Position numbers and translations under genes: made by a program
Origin: a virus
Virus record (IMG/VR): IMGVR_UViG_3300042300_000380
Coordinates: 1-49,858 of that record
Reading direction: 5' to 3' (one strand)
DNA: 49,858 nt
Notes under the pieces: generated by a model
Told to the model about the DNA's origin: nothing
The model's input: only the letters and a program-made list of their open reading frames with translations
Database searches by the model: none
Shown here: piece after piece, positions 1 through 7,794 of the stretch
How the letters are laid out: the number at the start of each line of letters is the position of its first letter
Numbering within the stretch: the first letter of the stretch is position 1

Positions 1-2241
1 CGCTTTCTTTTTAGAAATGTGTTTTGAAGCCCCATCAACAAATTGATCCTTGAACTGGTCGAACTCTTTTGCATCTTTCTTCTTTCCAATAATCTTGCGG
101 ACCTTGTCAGCCTCTGACCAAGACATACCACCTAAATGTACGCAAGCCTGCATAACCTGCTCTTGATATATGATAACACCATATGTATTCTCGGTAAAAG
201 GTTTCATTATTTCATGAACATAGCTAACTGCTTCTAGTCCATGTTTTCTACTAATGTATGAGGCACCCACTGTATTCATTGCTCCTGGTCTAACTAAAGC
301 GTTAGATGCAGCAAGGTCTTCAAATTTGTCTACTCCCATTTTAATTAATAGATTTGTATAGGGAGTTGCTTCAGCTTGGAATACTCCTTTTGTGTATCCT
401 TCGCTCAATGTTTTATAAACATCTTTATCATCAAATGGTAAACTAGATAAAACAATTTCTTTATTGTGTCTTTCTTTAACTGCTTTTATTGTATCTGAAA
501 TTACCGATAATGTCTTTAATCCTAGAGCATCTAATTTAATTAAACCAATATCTGCTACAGTATCCATATCGTAAGCAACAACTGGTATTCTTCCTGAAAC
601 TTTATCTTGAGCATCCTCACGAGATTCAATAGGTGCAAAATTTCTTAAATCATCTTTTGCAACTACAACTCCAGCAGCATGAACTCCAACGCTTCTAATC
701 TTTCCACGTAATCTTTCTGCAAGCCATACAACTTCTGGATACTTCATTCTAAATTCTTTTGTGTTAGGAGACTCTATAAAATCTTCAAATGTATCAATTG
801 ATTTCATGGCACGATTAACATCTGAAAGCGGGACCATAAATACACGAGCAGCGTCTCTAACAACACCCTTGTCTTTAAAATAAGTATAAGTTGAAATAGA
901 GGCTACGTGCTTAAATTTCTTTTTAAGATAATCTTTAACCTCTTTACGGCGACGATCTTCAAAGTCAGTATCAATATCTGGGAAGTCATTTCTTTCAGGG
1001 TTAATAAATCGGAAAAACAATAGGTCATATTCAATTGGATCTACATCGGTAATTCCTAGCGCATAACATACTAGTGAGCCTGCAGCAGATCCACGTCCAG
1101 GACCAACCATAATATTATTTTCTTTAGCCCAATTAATCATATCGGCTACAACTAGGAAATACGAAGCAAATGATTTATCTTTAATTATTTCTAACTCTTC
1201 AACTAATCTTTGCTCATATGTATCGTTGCCTAGCCATGACGAGGTCAGGTGTAGTGTTTCTAAGCCTTTGAAGGCCATCTGGGAAAGCTTTTCATCTGCA
1301 TCTGTCTTAGGTACTGGCAGGAGGTCTAGACCCCTGTTAAAATCGTATTCTCCAATTTTTTCAGATATCTCAATAGTATTATCATAAATGTCTGTTCGTT
1401 TAATATTACATTTATTAAAATCAGATTCTATTTCTTCTCTACTCTGAATAAATAAATTGTAATCTTGAAATGATATTCTTCTATCTGGGTAAAGATAATT
1501 AAATCTATCTAACATATTATTCATATTTCTGGACATTTCAAAGTCTGCTTCTTTATCTGATTTAGGTGATGTAGACAATATAAGCATTGCCTCTTCTAAT
1601 ATTTTATCTTCACCCTTAGCATAATGAGCATCACCTGTTGCCACTGGCTTTATATCTAGTTTATCCGCTAATTCTAACAGCTTACTATTTATTTCTTCGG
1701 GGTTATGAGATTGAACCTCAATATAAAAATCTTTGCCAAAAGTTTTCTTAAAGTCTTTAAGTATATTTTCCGCTTCCTCAAATTCTCCCTTTTCAATGCA
1801 TTTACTAATAAGGCCATTAAGGCATCCAGAAAGAACAATAATATCTTCTGCATATTCTTTTAGAACCTCCCTATCAATTCTAGGCTTGTGATAAAATCCT
1901 TCATTCCAAGCCAATTCTTGAAGTATGTTTATATTCTTTAAACCGTTTTGATTTTTAGCCAATAAAATAATGTGATTGTATGCCTGAATACTCTTATCTG
2001 TTTTTGAAGATCTATCAAATCTATCTGTTGGTGATATGTATGCCTCTACGCCAAGTATTGGCTTAATGCCAATTTCTTTACAGGCCAATTGCATTTCTCT
2101 GTGTGAGGCCAGTGTGCCATGATCTGTTATAGCAATAGATGTTTGACCAGCATCTTTTGCAGCCTGTGCTAACTCTAGTGGAGAATTTAATCCATCCATA
2201 AGGCTATAGTAGCTATGTACGTGAAGATGTGTAAAACTCAT
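1..2241 (-). CDS. dnaE: DNA polymerase III alpha subunit (DnaE-type), C-terminus cut by window edge
   Basis: This is the replicative DNA polymerase of the phage. The frame is open from ATG at 2241 to base 1, giving 747 visible residues; bacterial DnaE is usually about 1100 or more, so the C-terminus lies outside the window. The N-terminus is a PHP domain with HLHVH at residues 5-9 and a following ITDHG motif. The C-family polymerase catalytic motif PDIDTDFED lies near residue 423 and supplies two metal-binding aspartates, preceded by a GPGRGSAAGS motif. A later helix-hairpin region reads YQEQVMQACVHLGG. The start overlaps the stop of nothing upstream; rather, its ATG shares one base with the TAA of the 68-residue gene that precedes it in transcription (TAATG), so the two are probably translationally coupled. 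The identification as a C-family polymerase is firm. Whether the PHP domain proofreads is inference. Confidence 0.95.
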   Translation of the reverse strand, partial: MSFTHLHVHSYYSLMDGLNSPLELAQAAKDAGQTSIAITDHGTLASHREMQLACKEIGIKPILGVEAYISPTDRFDRSSKTDKSIQAYNHIILLAKNQNGLKNINILQELAWNEGFYHKPRIDREVLKEYAEDIIVLSGCLNGLISKCIEKGEFEEAENILKDFKKTFGKDFYIEVQSHNPEEINSKLLELADKLDIKPVATGDAHYAKGEDKILEEAMLILSTSPKSDKEADFEMSRNMNNMLDRFNYLYPDRRISFQDYNLFIQSREEIESDFNKCNIKRTDIYDNTIEISEKIGEYDFNRGLDLLPVPKTDADEKLSQMAFKGLETLHLTSSWLGNDTYEQRLVEELEIIKDKSFASYFLVVADMINWAKENNIMVGPGRGSAAGSLVCYALGITDVDPIEYDLLFFRFINPERNDFPDIDTDFEDRRRKEVKDYLKKKFKHVASISTYTYFKDKGVVRDAARVFMVPLSDVNRAMKSIDTFEDFIESPNTKEFRMKYPEVVWLAERLRGKIRSVGVHAAGVVVAKDDLRNFAPIESREDAQDKVSGRIPVVAYDMDTVADIGLIKLDALGLKTLSVISDTIKAVKERHNKEIVLSSLPFDDKDVYKTLSEGYTKGVFQAEATPYTNLLIKMGVDKFEDLAASNALVRPGAMNTVGASYISRKHGLEAVSYVHEIMKPFTENTYGVIIYQEQVMQACVHLGGMSWSEADKVRKIIGKKKDAKEFDQFKDQFVDGASKHISKKKA

Positions 2242-2447
2242 TAGTATCCGCCTAAACAAATATTTCTTGTATGACTAAGCCTAGTTTTAGTTATTGTTTT
2301 TTTACTTGGAGCATGTAGTACATCTAGGCAAGTACTGCATTTATAACTCCACTCTTTAGCAAAATAATCGTATATTGCTCCAGACAATTTAAGATTTCTA
2401 TTTTTAACAAACTCCATAAATGGATCTGGTATCTCGTAATTTTGCAT
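2241..2447 (-). CDS. small hypothetical protein with CxxC motif
   Basis: I do not recognise this 68-residue protein. It begins MQNYEIPDPF and contains CSTC near residues 37-40 and one more cysteine near 63, which could be part of a metal site but is not a full zinc ribbon. It is rich in lysine and arginine towards the C-terminus. It sits between the ssDNA-binding protein terminator and the polymerase gene, sharing one base with the polymerase start. The location argues for a role near replication, but that is inference from context only. The region just upstream of its ATG has a weak ribosome binding site. Confidence 0.7.
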   Translation of the reverse strand: MQNYEIPDPFMEFVKNRNLKLSGAIYDYFAKEWSYKCSTCLDVLHAPSKKTITKTRLSHTRNICLGGY

Positions 2448-2460
2448 ATATTGATTCTAC

Positions 2461-2494
2461 TAAATAAAATGGGGGATGGCAATAGCCAGCCCCC
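2461..2494 (-). terminator. intrinsic terminator after the ssDNA-binding protein gene
   Basis: On the minus strand GGGGG-C-TGGC, a TATT loop and GCCA-T-CCCCC form a nine-pair stem with one internal mismatch, followed by ATTTTATTTA. It lies 12 nt past the stop of the ssDNA-binding protein gene. It probably ends or attenuates the strong ssb transcript before the 68-residue gene and the polymerase. Confidence 0.8.
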
Positions 2495-2505
2495 AGATTA
2501 TTAAA

Positions 2506-3174
2506 TTACCACTCTACGCTACCTGATGAGCTTTGAGTTTCTTCATTATTGCTATCTCCCATATAAAAAGCTTCTTGCTCTGCATACGGAACATGTCTTA
2601 CGGCAGTTTTTTCAAGATCAAATAATTCAAGCGCTGAGAAATCAAAAGGTGTTTCATCTTTTGCTAGCGGGATGATTGTGTAGCTTGTATCTGTTTTACT
2701 GCCATTTCTTTTAATACGCCACATTAAATTTGTGATGCTTCCCATTTCACCAGCATACTCAATAAGGGTAGGAGTAATTGTTTTTCCACTGGTTCCTTGA
2801 GATAGTATTGCAACGTATGGCTCGTTCTTTCCATCATCAACTAATACATTTATATAAATACGTGTTCTGGCTTTCCATCCAGCCTTTGGATCTTTGCGAT
2901 GTTGTTCATTGGCCCAGTCACGTCCTTCTGTTTCCATTGTGTCTAAAGCTTTACGTCTGTAATCTTTTGGGTTTGTGTGCTCTAATGCAATAAATCCGCA
3001 TCCAAGCTTATTATTATAGTTGGGAGAGTCTGCATCCAACTCTTGGAGAAATCTAACCTTTACGCTTTCTCCGTCTTCAATCTTTAACCAACGACCTTTG
3101 TTTTCTTCTCCACCTGAATATACAGGTTTGTCTAACGCTTTGTTTAGGTCTTTTAGACCCTTTACTATACTCAT
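2506..3174 (-). CDS. probable phage single-stranded DNA-binding protein
   Basis: A 222-residue protein begins MSIVKGLKDLNKAL and has a central beta-rich region containing KARTRIYINVLVDD and YVAILSQG. This is the type of core seen in phage replication ssDNA-binding proteins. The C-terminus, from about residue 205, is an acidic and serine-rich tail ending in VEW. SSB proteins typically end in an acidic tail with an aromatic residue, for example T7 gp2.5, and that tail recruits polymerase and helicase. The gene has its own promoter, a good ribosome site (AAAGGAGATAAA before ATG) and its own terminator, which fits an abundant protein. Neighbours are primase upstream and polymerase downstream. The assignment rests on tail, fold impression and context, not on a unique motif. 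Confidence 0.7.
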   Translation of the reverse strand: MSIVKGLKDLNKALDKPVYSGGEENKGRWLKIEDGESVKVRFLQELDADSPNYNNKLGCGFIALEHTNPKDYRRKALDTMETEGRDWANEQHRKDPKAGWKARTRIYINVLVDDGKNEPYVAILSQGTSGKTITPTLIEYAGEMGSITNLMWRIKRNGSKTDTSYTIIPLAKDETPFDFSALELFDLEKTAVRHVPYAEQEAFYMGDSNNEETQSSSGSVEW

Positions 3175-3189
3175 TTTATCTCCTTTGGT

Positions 3190-3206
3190 GATGGTATATA
3201 TCCATC
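3190..3206 (-). promoter_or_regulatory. inverted repeat in the leader of the ssDNA-binding protein gene
   Basis: GATGG, a seven-base A/T spacer and CCATC form a perfect five-pair inverted repeat between the -10 box and the ribosome site of the ssb gene. It could be a leader hairpin or a protein operator. Autoregulation through such leaders is known for T4 gp32, but here it is only a suggestion. Confidence 0.35.
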
Positions 3207-3215
3207 TGTACGGTT

Positions 3216-3244
3216 ATTATATCATTAACTCCAGGATTTGTATT
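3216..3244 (-). promoter_or_regulatory. extended -10 promoter for the ssDNA-binding protein gene
   Basis: The minus strand reads TGATATAAT, a perfect -10 with extended TGn, at 3216-3224. The -35 17 nt upstream is poor (AATACA). The predicted start lies about 35 nt before the ssb ATG. It lies across the end of the primase gene. Confidence 0.55.
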
Positions 3245-4220
3245 CCACATCAGAAACTGCATTCTTAACACAAGATTGAATTTCTGCTTCGGTCATGTCT
3301 CCTGAATCTTTTGCGTCATGAGGATATATCTTACCATAAGTATAAGATGCCCACAAGATGTCTTTATTCTTTAATTTATTAGAAATTGATAGCCCTAACG
3401 CTCTTCCAGCTTCGTCTGCATCTGTCATAATAGTAATTTTATTAAAATATCTATTTAATAAATTAATGTTGTCTGGAGATATATGGCCACCAAGAGTGGC
3501 GACCACGTTTGGAAAACCAGATTGATGCACACGGATTGCATCAAAACTTGATTCTACAATTATGACATGGTCGCCAATTTTTTTAGCACGATGTATATTA
3601 AACAAAGTTTTATTCTTAGGAAGGTTTGTACTATTTTTAAATTTCTTTTCAGTAATAGATCTACCTACTAAGCCAACTGGAATTCCGTCTGGACTATGCA
3701 CTGGGACAATTACCATACCTTGTGCTTCAGAATACCCTAATTTAAAATAAGTCATTGATGCCTGATTAATTCCACGAGATTCAAAATAGTCTCTTGCTTG
3801 TTTATTTAATGTAAGTTCAAGTGTTAAGTCATCTAATTTCTTTTGATCAAATTCTATAAAGTCAGGCTTTTCTTCAAACATTTGATTTAAAACTTCATCA
3901 AAATTATCTAGTCCTTCTGCTTCTTTTGAAGATATAAGTCTAATTGATTCAAAATCATTTTTACCTGTAACCTTTTTAATTAATTGAATTATATTTCCAG
4001 TTTCTCCGCAGGCAGGATTAAAGCAAAGCCACGCCCCATTTTCTTCGCTAATATAAAAGCTAGGGCTATGTGTATTATTATGGAACGGACAATATATAAC
4101 TAAATTATTATTAGACTCGCTAATTATTCTTAAACCAATTTCTTTTACTATTGCTTTTATATGGTTTGGTGCATATTGCGTGGAACTAACTTCCCTTGTG
4201 TTATTCCCTCTGATTCCCAT
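3225..4220 (-). CDS. DNA primase with CHC2 zinc finger and TOPRIM domain
   Basis: This DnaG-type primase makes RNA primers for the replication fork. The CHC2 zinc site is CPFH followed by CFNPAC, giving C-x2-H and C-x4-C ligands. The TOPRIM domain shows VIIVESSFDA (catalytic Glu) and MTDADEAGR (DxD pair). A GLVGRS motif before it belongs to the catalytic core. It is 331 residues from the chosen start, short for DnaG, and has no helicase domain because a separate DnaB-type gene lies just upstream. I chose ATG at 4220 because AGGAAGG sits 8 nt before it and it reduces overlap with the upstream gene. ATG at 4271, with AGGAG close by, is an alternative that adds 17 residues. Confidence 0.92.
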   Translation of the reverse strand: MGIRGNNTREVSSTQYAPNHIKAIVKEIGLRIISESNNNLVIYCPFHNNTHSPSFYISEENGAWLCFNPACGETGNIIQLIKKVTGKNDFESIRLISSKEAEGLDNFDEVLNQMFEEKPDFIEFDQKKLDDLTLELTLNKQARDYFESRGINQASMTYFKLGYSEAQGMVIVPVHSPDGIPVGLVGRSITEKKFKNSTNLPKNKTLFNIHRAKKIGDHVIIVESSFDAIRVHQSGFPNVVATLGGHISPDNINLLNRYFNKITIMTDADEAGRALGLSISNKLKNKDILWASYTYGKIYPHDAKDSGDMTEAEIQSCVKNAVSDVEYKSWS

Positions 4221-4456
4221 GCTTTCCGCCTTCCTGTATGTATTCCATGTAGAGTCATTAAGAATCTCCATGTCTCTCCTGTAAATTCTACTGAAAATGC
4301 AGTGTCTATGTCAAGTACCCTTGAATATCCCTTATCTCTCATTTGATGAGTTAACATATTTTCATATTGATTTCTAAGTCTAATTAGATCTGAATCGTCT
4401 TTAAACTGTACATCAATTTGAAATCTTTTAATTGGTTTGTGGTGGTACATAATCAT
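4157..4456 (-). CDS. conserved small phage protein between helicase and primase
   Basis: A 99-residue protein overlaps the end of the helicase gene by 29 nt and the start of the primase gene by 64 nt or more. It begins MIMYHHKPIKRFQ and ends with WESEGITQGKLVPR. I know of no function; proteins with a similar FTGETWRFLMTLHGIH...WESEGIT pattern occur beside phage replication genes, from memory only. The translation has balanced, non-repetitive composition unlike a shadow frame, and the gene fills what would otherwise be a gap between two replication genes. The ATG at residue 3 is an equally likely start. Confidence 0.7.
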   Translation of the reverse strand: MIMYHHKPIKRFQIDVQFKDDSDLIRLRNQYENMLTHQMRDKGYSRVLDIDTAFSVEFTGETWRFLMTLHGIHTGRRKAWESEGITQGKLVPRNMHQTI

Positions 4457-5666
4457 ATAACTCTTTAATAATACCTCTGTTAATATCCCAGTCTAAATGA
4501 AAATCAAACTCATGACCATGACGATTTTTTCTAGAAACAATTTCAATTAAATTAGTTCCTGGATATCTATGGACAGCCATAGCCATATCAGCATCATATT
4601 CAATAGCTTTAGACCATGCAACTTGACTCATCATTGGGGGATTATCTTGATCAGAAATATCATCTGCCGTTGCTGCGGTAATATCTATGACTGGTATGTT
4701 ATTTGTCACAGCCAATAATTTAAATTCACGAGATACGTTTCTATTTCTTTCTACTTCGGAATTGCTTCTTTTATTGTCATTAAACAATTGATGATAATCT
4801 AAAATAACTAAATCTGGTTTATGCTGATCAATTTTGCCTTGAATAGTTGCTGGAGTTACATCTCCTGCTCCCTCATTTGATACTAAAACAAAACTATTTT
4901 TACCTTCAAATTTTTTCTTACCCCATGACTTAAAGTCATCAATATTAATGTCACCCTTTGATAAATCACTTGCTTTAAATAAACCTGATCCAAGCATTGT
5001 GTAAATACGATCACGCATATTTTCTGGAGACATTTCGAGAGAGATAATCATTGGCTTAAATCCTTGCTCCCATGCTTTACATGCAAGGTATGAAGTAAAC
5101 CATGTCTTACCTTTTCCTGGCCAACCAATTGCAACAATTAAATGTCCTGGAGCCATGCCAGTTGGGTATGCTGTATCAATTGCTTGAAACCCTGTTTTAA
5201 TTCCTGGACTTCCACCCATTACTAATGATCTATCTTTAACAGACATAAAGTGTCTTTCTGCTGCATCTAAGTCTGTGACATCTAAGTCTCTTACATTGTT
5301 TGTAAATCTAGAAAGACTAGCAAGTTTGCTTTGCATGTCTGCCAATACTCTAGATGCTGCATCTTCTTTTAGTGCAGAGCCACCTTGAAGAATAATGCTT
5401 TTTAATCTTGCTGACAAATACTCATTTTTTAATTTATCTAAATAATATCCAGTTTCAGCTTTTGCATTTAAGTCTGGTTCTAGGTCTTTAAACTTTTCTT
5501 GCAATACTCCAATTTCAGGAACTGCTTTAAACTTATAATAGTATGACTTTAAGCCTTCCCATATATCTCTATGTGAAGTAAATAGGTCATCAACGTTATC
5601 TGCAAGCAATGTACTGATGTCTTTGTTTTTACATACTGCCGATATTAACGTTGCTTCTGTATTCAT
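4428..5666 (-). CDS. replicative DNA helicase (DnaB-type, RecA fold)
   Basis: This 412-residue protein unwinds DNA ahead of the polymerase. The N-terminal 130 residues are a DnaB-like helical domain (NTEATLISAVCKNKDIS). The RecA core has Walker A GWPGKGKT at about 181-188, the DnaB signature PMIISLEMSPENMRDR near 205-220, Walker B LVILDYHQL near 286-294, and a C-terminal SRKNRHG arginine-finger or linker motif near 378-384. DnaB from bacteria is about 450-470 residues, so this is slightly short. It overlaps the following 99-residue gene and takes 4 nt of the preceding one (ATGA), consistent with a coupled replication operon. Confidence 0.93.
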   Translation of the reverse strand: MNTEATLISAVCKNKDISTLLADNVDDLFTSHRDIWEGLKSYYYKFKAVPEIGVLQEKFKDLEPDLNAKAETGYYLDKLKNEYLSARLKSIILQGGSALKEDAASRVLADMQSKLASLSRFTNNVRDLDVTDLDAAERHFMSVKDRSLVMGGSPGIKTGFQAIDTAYPTGMAPGHLIVAIGWPGKGKTWFTSYLACKAWEQGFKPMIISLEMSPENMRDRIYTMLGSGLFKASDLSKGDINIDDFKSWGKKKFEGKNSFVLVSNEGAGDVTPATIQGKIDQHKPDLVILDYHQLFNDNKRSNSEVERNRNVSREFKLLAVTNNIPVIDITAATADDISDQDNPPMMSQVAWSKAIEYDADMAMAVHRYPGTNLIEIVSRKNRHGHEFDFHLDWDINRGIIKELYDYVPPQTN

Positions 5667-5983
5667 TCGTTTTCGCCTTCTACTAATTTTTTAGTTGCTT
5701 CTTGAAGAATGCGACGATTTGTTTTATCCTTCTTAATTTCTCTTTCCATTATATCAATTTTATCAAAGTTAAAAAAGAAAAATTGTAACGGATGTCCATT
5801 TTTCCCTGTAATAAAATAATACTCTATCAGCTCTTTTGCACGACTATATCCCACGCTATCAATTACATCTTGCATTGCCCATTTTTCTCTATATTTATTT
5901 AACGATGGCATCTTGCCATATTTGTTTTGATACATATTTTGATATATGCTTAATAGAATATAGGGCTCTTTGCTATTTGCCAC
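5663..5983 (-). CDS. small replication-module protein, possible helicase loader
   Basis: A 106-residue, mostly helical, charged protein starts MANSKEPYILLSIYQNMYQ and contains KYGKMPSLNKYREKWAMQDV and a run of aromatic residues (FFFFNFDKID). I recognise no catalytic motif. It lies immediately before the helicase gene with a 4-nt ATGA overlap. Small helical proteins in this position often load the helicase, so that role is possible, but it is inferred from position alone. Confidence 0.7.
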   Translation of the reverse strand: MANSKEPYILLSIYQNMYQNKYGKMPSLNKYREKWAMQDVIDSVGYSRAKELIEYYFITGKNGHPLQFFFFNFDKIDIMEREIKKDKTNRRILQEATKKLVEGENE

Positions 5984-6176
5984 TCTTTAACTCTTTTTCT
6001 ATATCTTGAGTTTTTTCTATTAATTTATTTTCAACAAATTTATATACTCTTTCAGTAGCATCATTAACAGTTTCGCCATCTCTAACAGAGTCTTCTACTC
6101 CAACTCCAATTTTAATACTTTCAAAATTACCAAGATTTCTAGTAAATGATAAATCTATTTTAACTACTGTTTTCAT
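5973..6176 (-). CDS. small hypothetical protein in replication operon
   Basis: A 67-residue protein begins MKTVVKIDLSFTRNLGNFES and ends in a lysine and glutamate-rich helix. It shows no cysteine or known motif. The ATG overlaps the stop of the 36-residue zinc-finger gene (ATGA), and its own end overlaps the following gene by 11 nt. It is clearly part of the polycistronic replication run. The function is unknown. Confidence 0.65.
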   Translation of the reverse strand: MKTVVKIDLSFTRNLGNFESIKIGVGVEDSVRDGETVNDATERVYKFVENKLIEKTQDIEKELKSGK

Positions 6177-6283
6177 TTATGCTCCGCCTTTCTATGCCTG
6201 CTTAAAGTATCGCTTCCAAAAATAGCCCACCGTAATTCTATTTCTTTGTTGCAAATATCACATACAACAAATCTACTAGACAC
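6173..6283 (-). CDS. 36-residue C2H2 zinc-finger-like protein, GTG start
   Basis: This short gene closes the only apparent gap in the replication operon. Translation from GTG at 6283 gives a 36-residue protein containing VCDICNKEIEL and then HRKAEH, a C-x2-C...H-x4-H pattern with 18 residues between the cysteine and histidine pairs. The GTG shares its G with the TAG of the upstream helix-turn-helix gene (TAGTG), and its TGA overlaps the next ATG. GAAGG lies about 7 nt before the start. The double coupling and the zinc pattern both support a real gene. It may bind nucleic acid. The product name is inferred from the motif only. Confidence 0.7.
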   Translation of the reverse strand: MSSRFVVCDICNKEIELRWAIFGSDTLSRHRKAEHK

Positions 6284-6762
6284 TACTCCGCCTTCCATAC
6301 TGGTACAAATCCAGAGTCGGTCTTAGTATACAATATAATATTGTTTTTGAGAAGTGCCCTTAGTTCTGCCTTAGAAGGTATATTTTTTGTGTAACCAGCT
6401 TCTAATATATATTCATGTAATTTAAGTATGTCAGATTCACTAAGCATAAACTTAGACCACCTGCTACTTGGATTGCTTATTGGATATACTCTTTGAGGTT
6501 TTTGTATTTTACCCTGCAAAATATATTCTTCAATTGTTACTTTGTGTCTACCTAATATTTGACCAACTTGTTTTATAGTATAAGCAGTTTCCATATTTTT
6601 TTCGGCATCGGAGTATGAGTACATTACCCTTTTTTTATCTGGGTAGCACCATGCAACAATTTCATCTTTAGCCCTAGACAACCTAATTACTTTATGTAAT
6701 TTATTGTTTAAGAAGAAATAGAGAAATTTTTTGCGTACTCTCGATCTTTTTTTTCTAACCAT
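6283..6762 (-). CDS. helix-turn-helix DNA-binding protein
   Basis: A 159-residue protein has a very basic start (MVRKKRSRVRKKF) and a MerR-like helix-turn-helix, TIKQVGQILGRHKVTIEEYI, near residues 62-81, followed by a wing-like stretch reading GKIQKPQRVYPI. It probably binds DNA as a regulator or replication accessory factor. The segment VIRLSRAKDEIVAWCYPDKK upstream of the HTH looks conserved in type, so the long N-terminus is kept although it overlaps the zinc-ribbon gene by 55 nt. Its TAG stop provides the G for the next gene's GTG start. Confidence 0.8.
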   Translation of the reverse strand: MVRKKRSRVRKKFLYFFLNNKLHKVIRLSRAKDEIVAWCYPDKKRVMYSYSDAEKNMETAYTIKQVGQILGRHKVTIEEYILQGKIQKPQRVYPISNPSSRWSKFMLSESDILKLHEYILEAGYTKNIPSKAELRALLKNNIILYTKTDSGFVPVWKAE

Positions 6763-6893
6763 TTTCCAAATCTATTCGTTTCTTTATTGATCATCCATCT
6801 TTTTCCGCATAGGAGACAAAAAAGCTCTACGTGCAATTTTTGGGAAAAAACTCTATCTACAAAAACTCTGCCGTTGCATTTTGCACACCACAT
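6708..6893 (-). CDS. zinc-ribbon protein
   Basis: A 61-residue protein begins MWCAKCNGRVF and has a second pair CLLC near residues 26-29, making a C-x2-C...C-x2-C zinc ribbon, with a basic C-terminal tail (KWLEKKDREYAKN). Such ribbons usually bind nucleic acid or a partner protein. The ATG shares one base with the TAA of the metallophosphoesterase gene (TAATG), and the 3' end overlaps the helix-turn-helix gene by 55 nt, so both are kept as real. Confidence 0.75.
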   Translation of the reverse strand: MWCAKCNGRVFVDRVFSQKLHVELFCLLCGKRWMINKETNRFGKWLEKKDREYAKNFSISS

Positions 6894-7708
6894 TATAAAG
6901 TAAACAACTTTCCGTCAACAACACAAGTATACTCTGGAGATACGTGAATCATGTTAACGTGTGGATATTTGCCACCTTCAATATGTGCTATGGCAAATCC
7001 TTTTTGCCAATCGTGATGCTGGGTGTACTTCATTCCTGGTCCTTTTTCATCGCACATATGACCAATCTCATATCCACGCAAAGTTTCCCCCTTGCCTTTA
7101 TTTCTTAATTCATAAGTAACTAAATGAGATGCAATCCTATGAGAATGTCCTCTAATTAAAGATACTTGTAGATCTTCCATGTCTTTTCTAACCGACCCTG
7201 TTGCTGAAATTGAAATTCCATGATGGACGTGGATATCTCCAAAACGTTTCTTTGGCAATTCATTATAATAAATATAATCATATCCTAATGAATCTAAACT
7301 CCATAAAGCTTCTGGGGTAACATGCTTTGCATATTCAGGAATTTTCTTATCTAAATAATCAAAAATTCTAATATCATGATTTCCTAACGCTGAGAATAGC
7401 TGTGCGTTGGGAAGCATCTTTCTTGTTCTTTCATAAAATTCACGGGCACCACTTGCCTCAAACTTCATGTCTTTTAGCATTAACTCTAAATCATTTGTTA
7501 CGTCGTCATTCTTGTATGCCTTTAAAAACTCTGTTGGCTTTCCTTCTGTAAATCTACTGTAGCAAGCCTGATCATCTGTGTCGCCAAGATAGTCTACAAC
7601 ATCTGGCTTAAACCACTTCATAACCTTAAACCAAAGCTCAATCATTTTATCATCTTGATATGGAAATTGCTGATCCGATGACAGCATCCACTTTAAATCA
7701 TTAGACAT
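6893..7708 (-). CDS. metallophosphoesterase
   Basis: This 271-residue protein is a calcineurin-like phosphoesterase. Visible metal-site motifs are D12 in SSDQQ (the usual DxH has glutamine in place of histidine), GD at 42-43 in LGDTDD, GNHD at 109-112, HH at 162-163 and RGHSH at 187-190. Substrates in phages are uncertain: nucleotides, RNA ends, or cell-wall and signalling phosphates are all possible. It is the first gene of the replication operon, following a hairpin terminator and a ribosome site (AAGGATATTAA). The substituted histidine in the first motif could alter metal choice. Confidence 0.88.
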   Translation of the reverse strand: MSNDLKWMLSSDQQFPYQDDKMIELWFKVMKWFKPDVVDYLGDTDDQACYSRFTEGKPTEFLKAYKNDDVTNDLELMLKDMKFEASGAREFYERTRKMLPNAQLFSALGNHDIRIFDYLDKKIPEYAKHVTPEALWSLDSLGYDYIYYNELPKKRFGDIHVHHGISISATGSVRKDMEDLQVSLIRGHSHRIASHLVTYELRNKGKGETLRGYEIGHMCDEKGPGMKYTQHHDWQKGFAIAHIEGGKYPHVNMIHVSPEYTCVVDGKLFTL

Positions 7709-7720
7709 TTAATATCCTTA

Positions 7721-7748
7721 AATTAAAAAAGTCACGGTTTCGTGACTT
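7721..7748 (-). terminator. intrinsic terminator separating small-gene operon from replication operon
   Basis: On the minus strand AAGTCACG, loop AAAC and CGTGACTT form a perfect eight-pair stem followed by TTTTAATTT. It lies after the stop of the gene ending at 7795. A promoter-like sequence just upstream would start transcription only about 10 nt before this hairpin. Confidence 0.85.
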
Positions 7749-7763
7749 TATTGAACATGCTAT

Positions 7764-7791
7764 ATTTTAACATATTCTTATAACCTGTCAA
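7764..7791 (-). promoter_or_regulatory. sigma70-like promoter before the replication operon
   Basis: TTGACA (perfect -35) at 7786-7791, 16 nt spacer, then TAAAAT at 7764-7769 with an extended TGT in front. The predicted start is near 7757, so the transcript meets the terminator hairpin almost at once. It may drive the metallophosphoesterase-to-polymerase operon through partial readthrough. Confidence 0.65.
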
Positions 7792-7794
7792 GCA

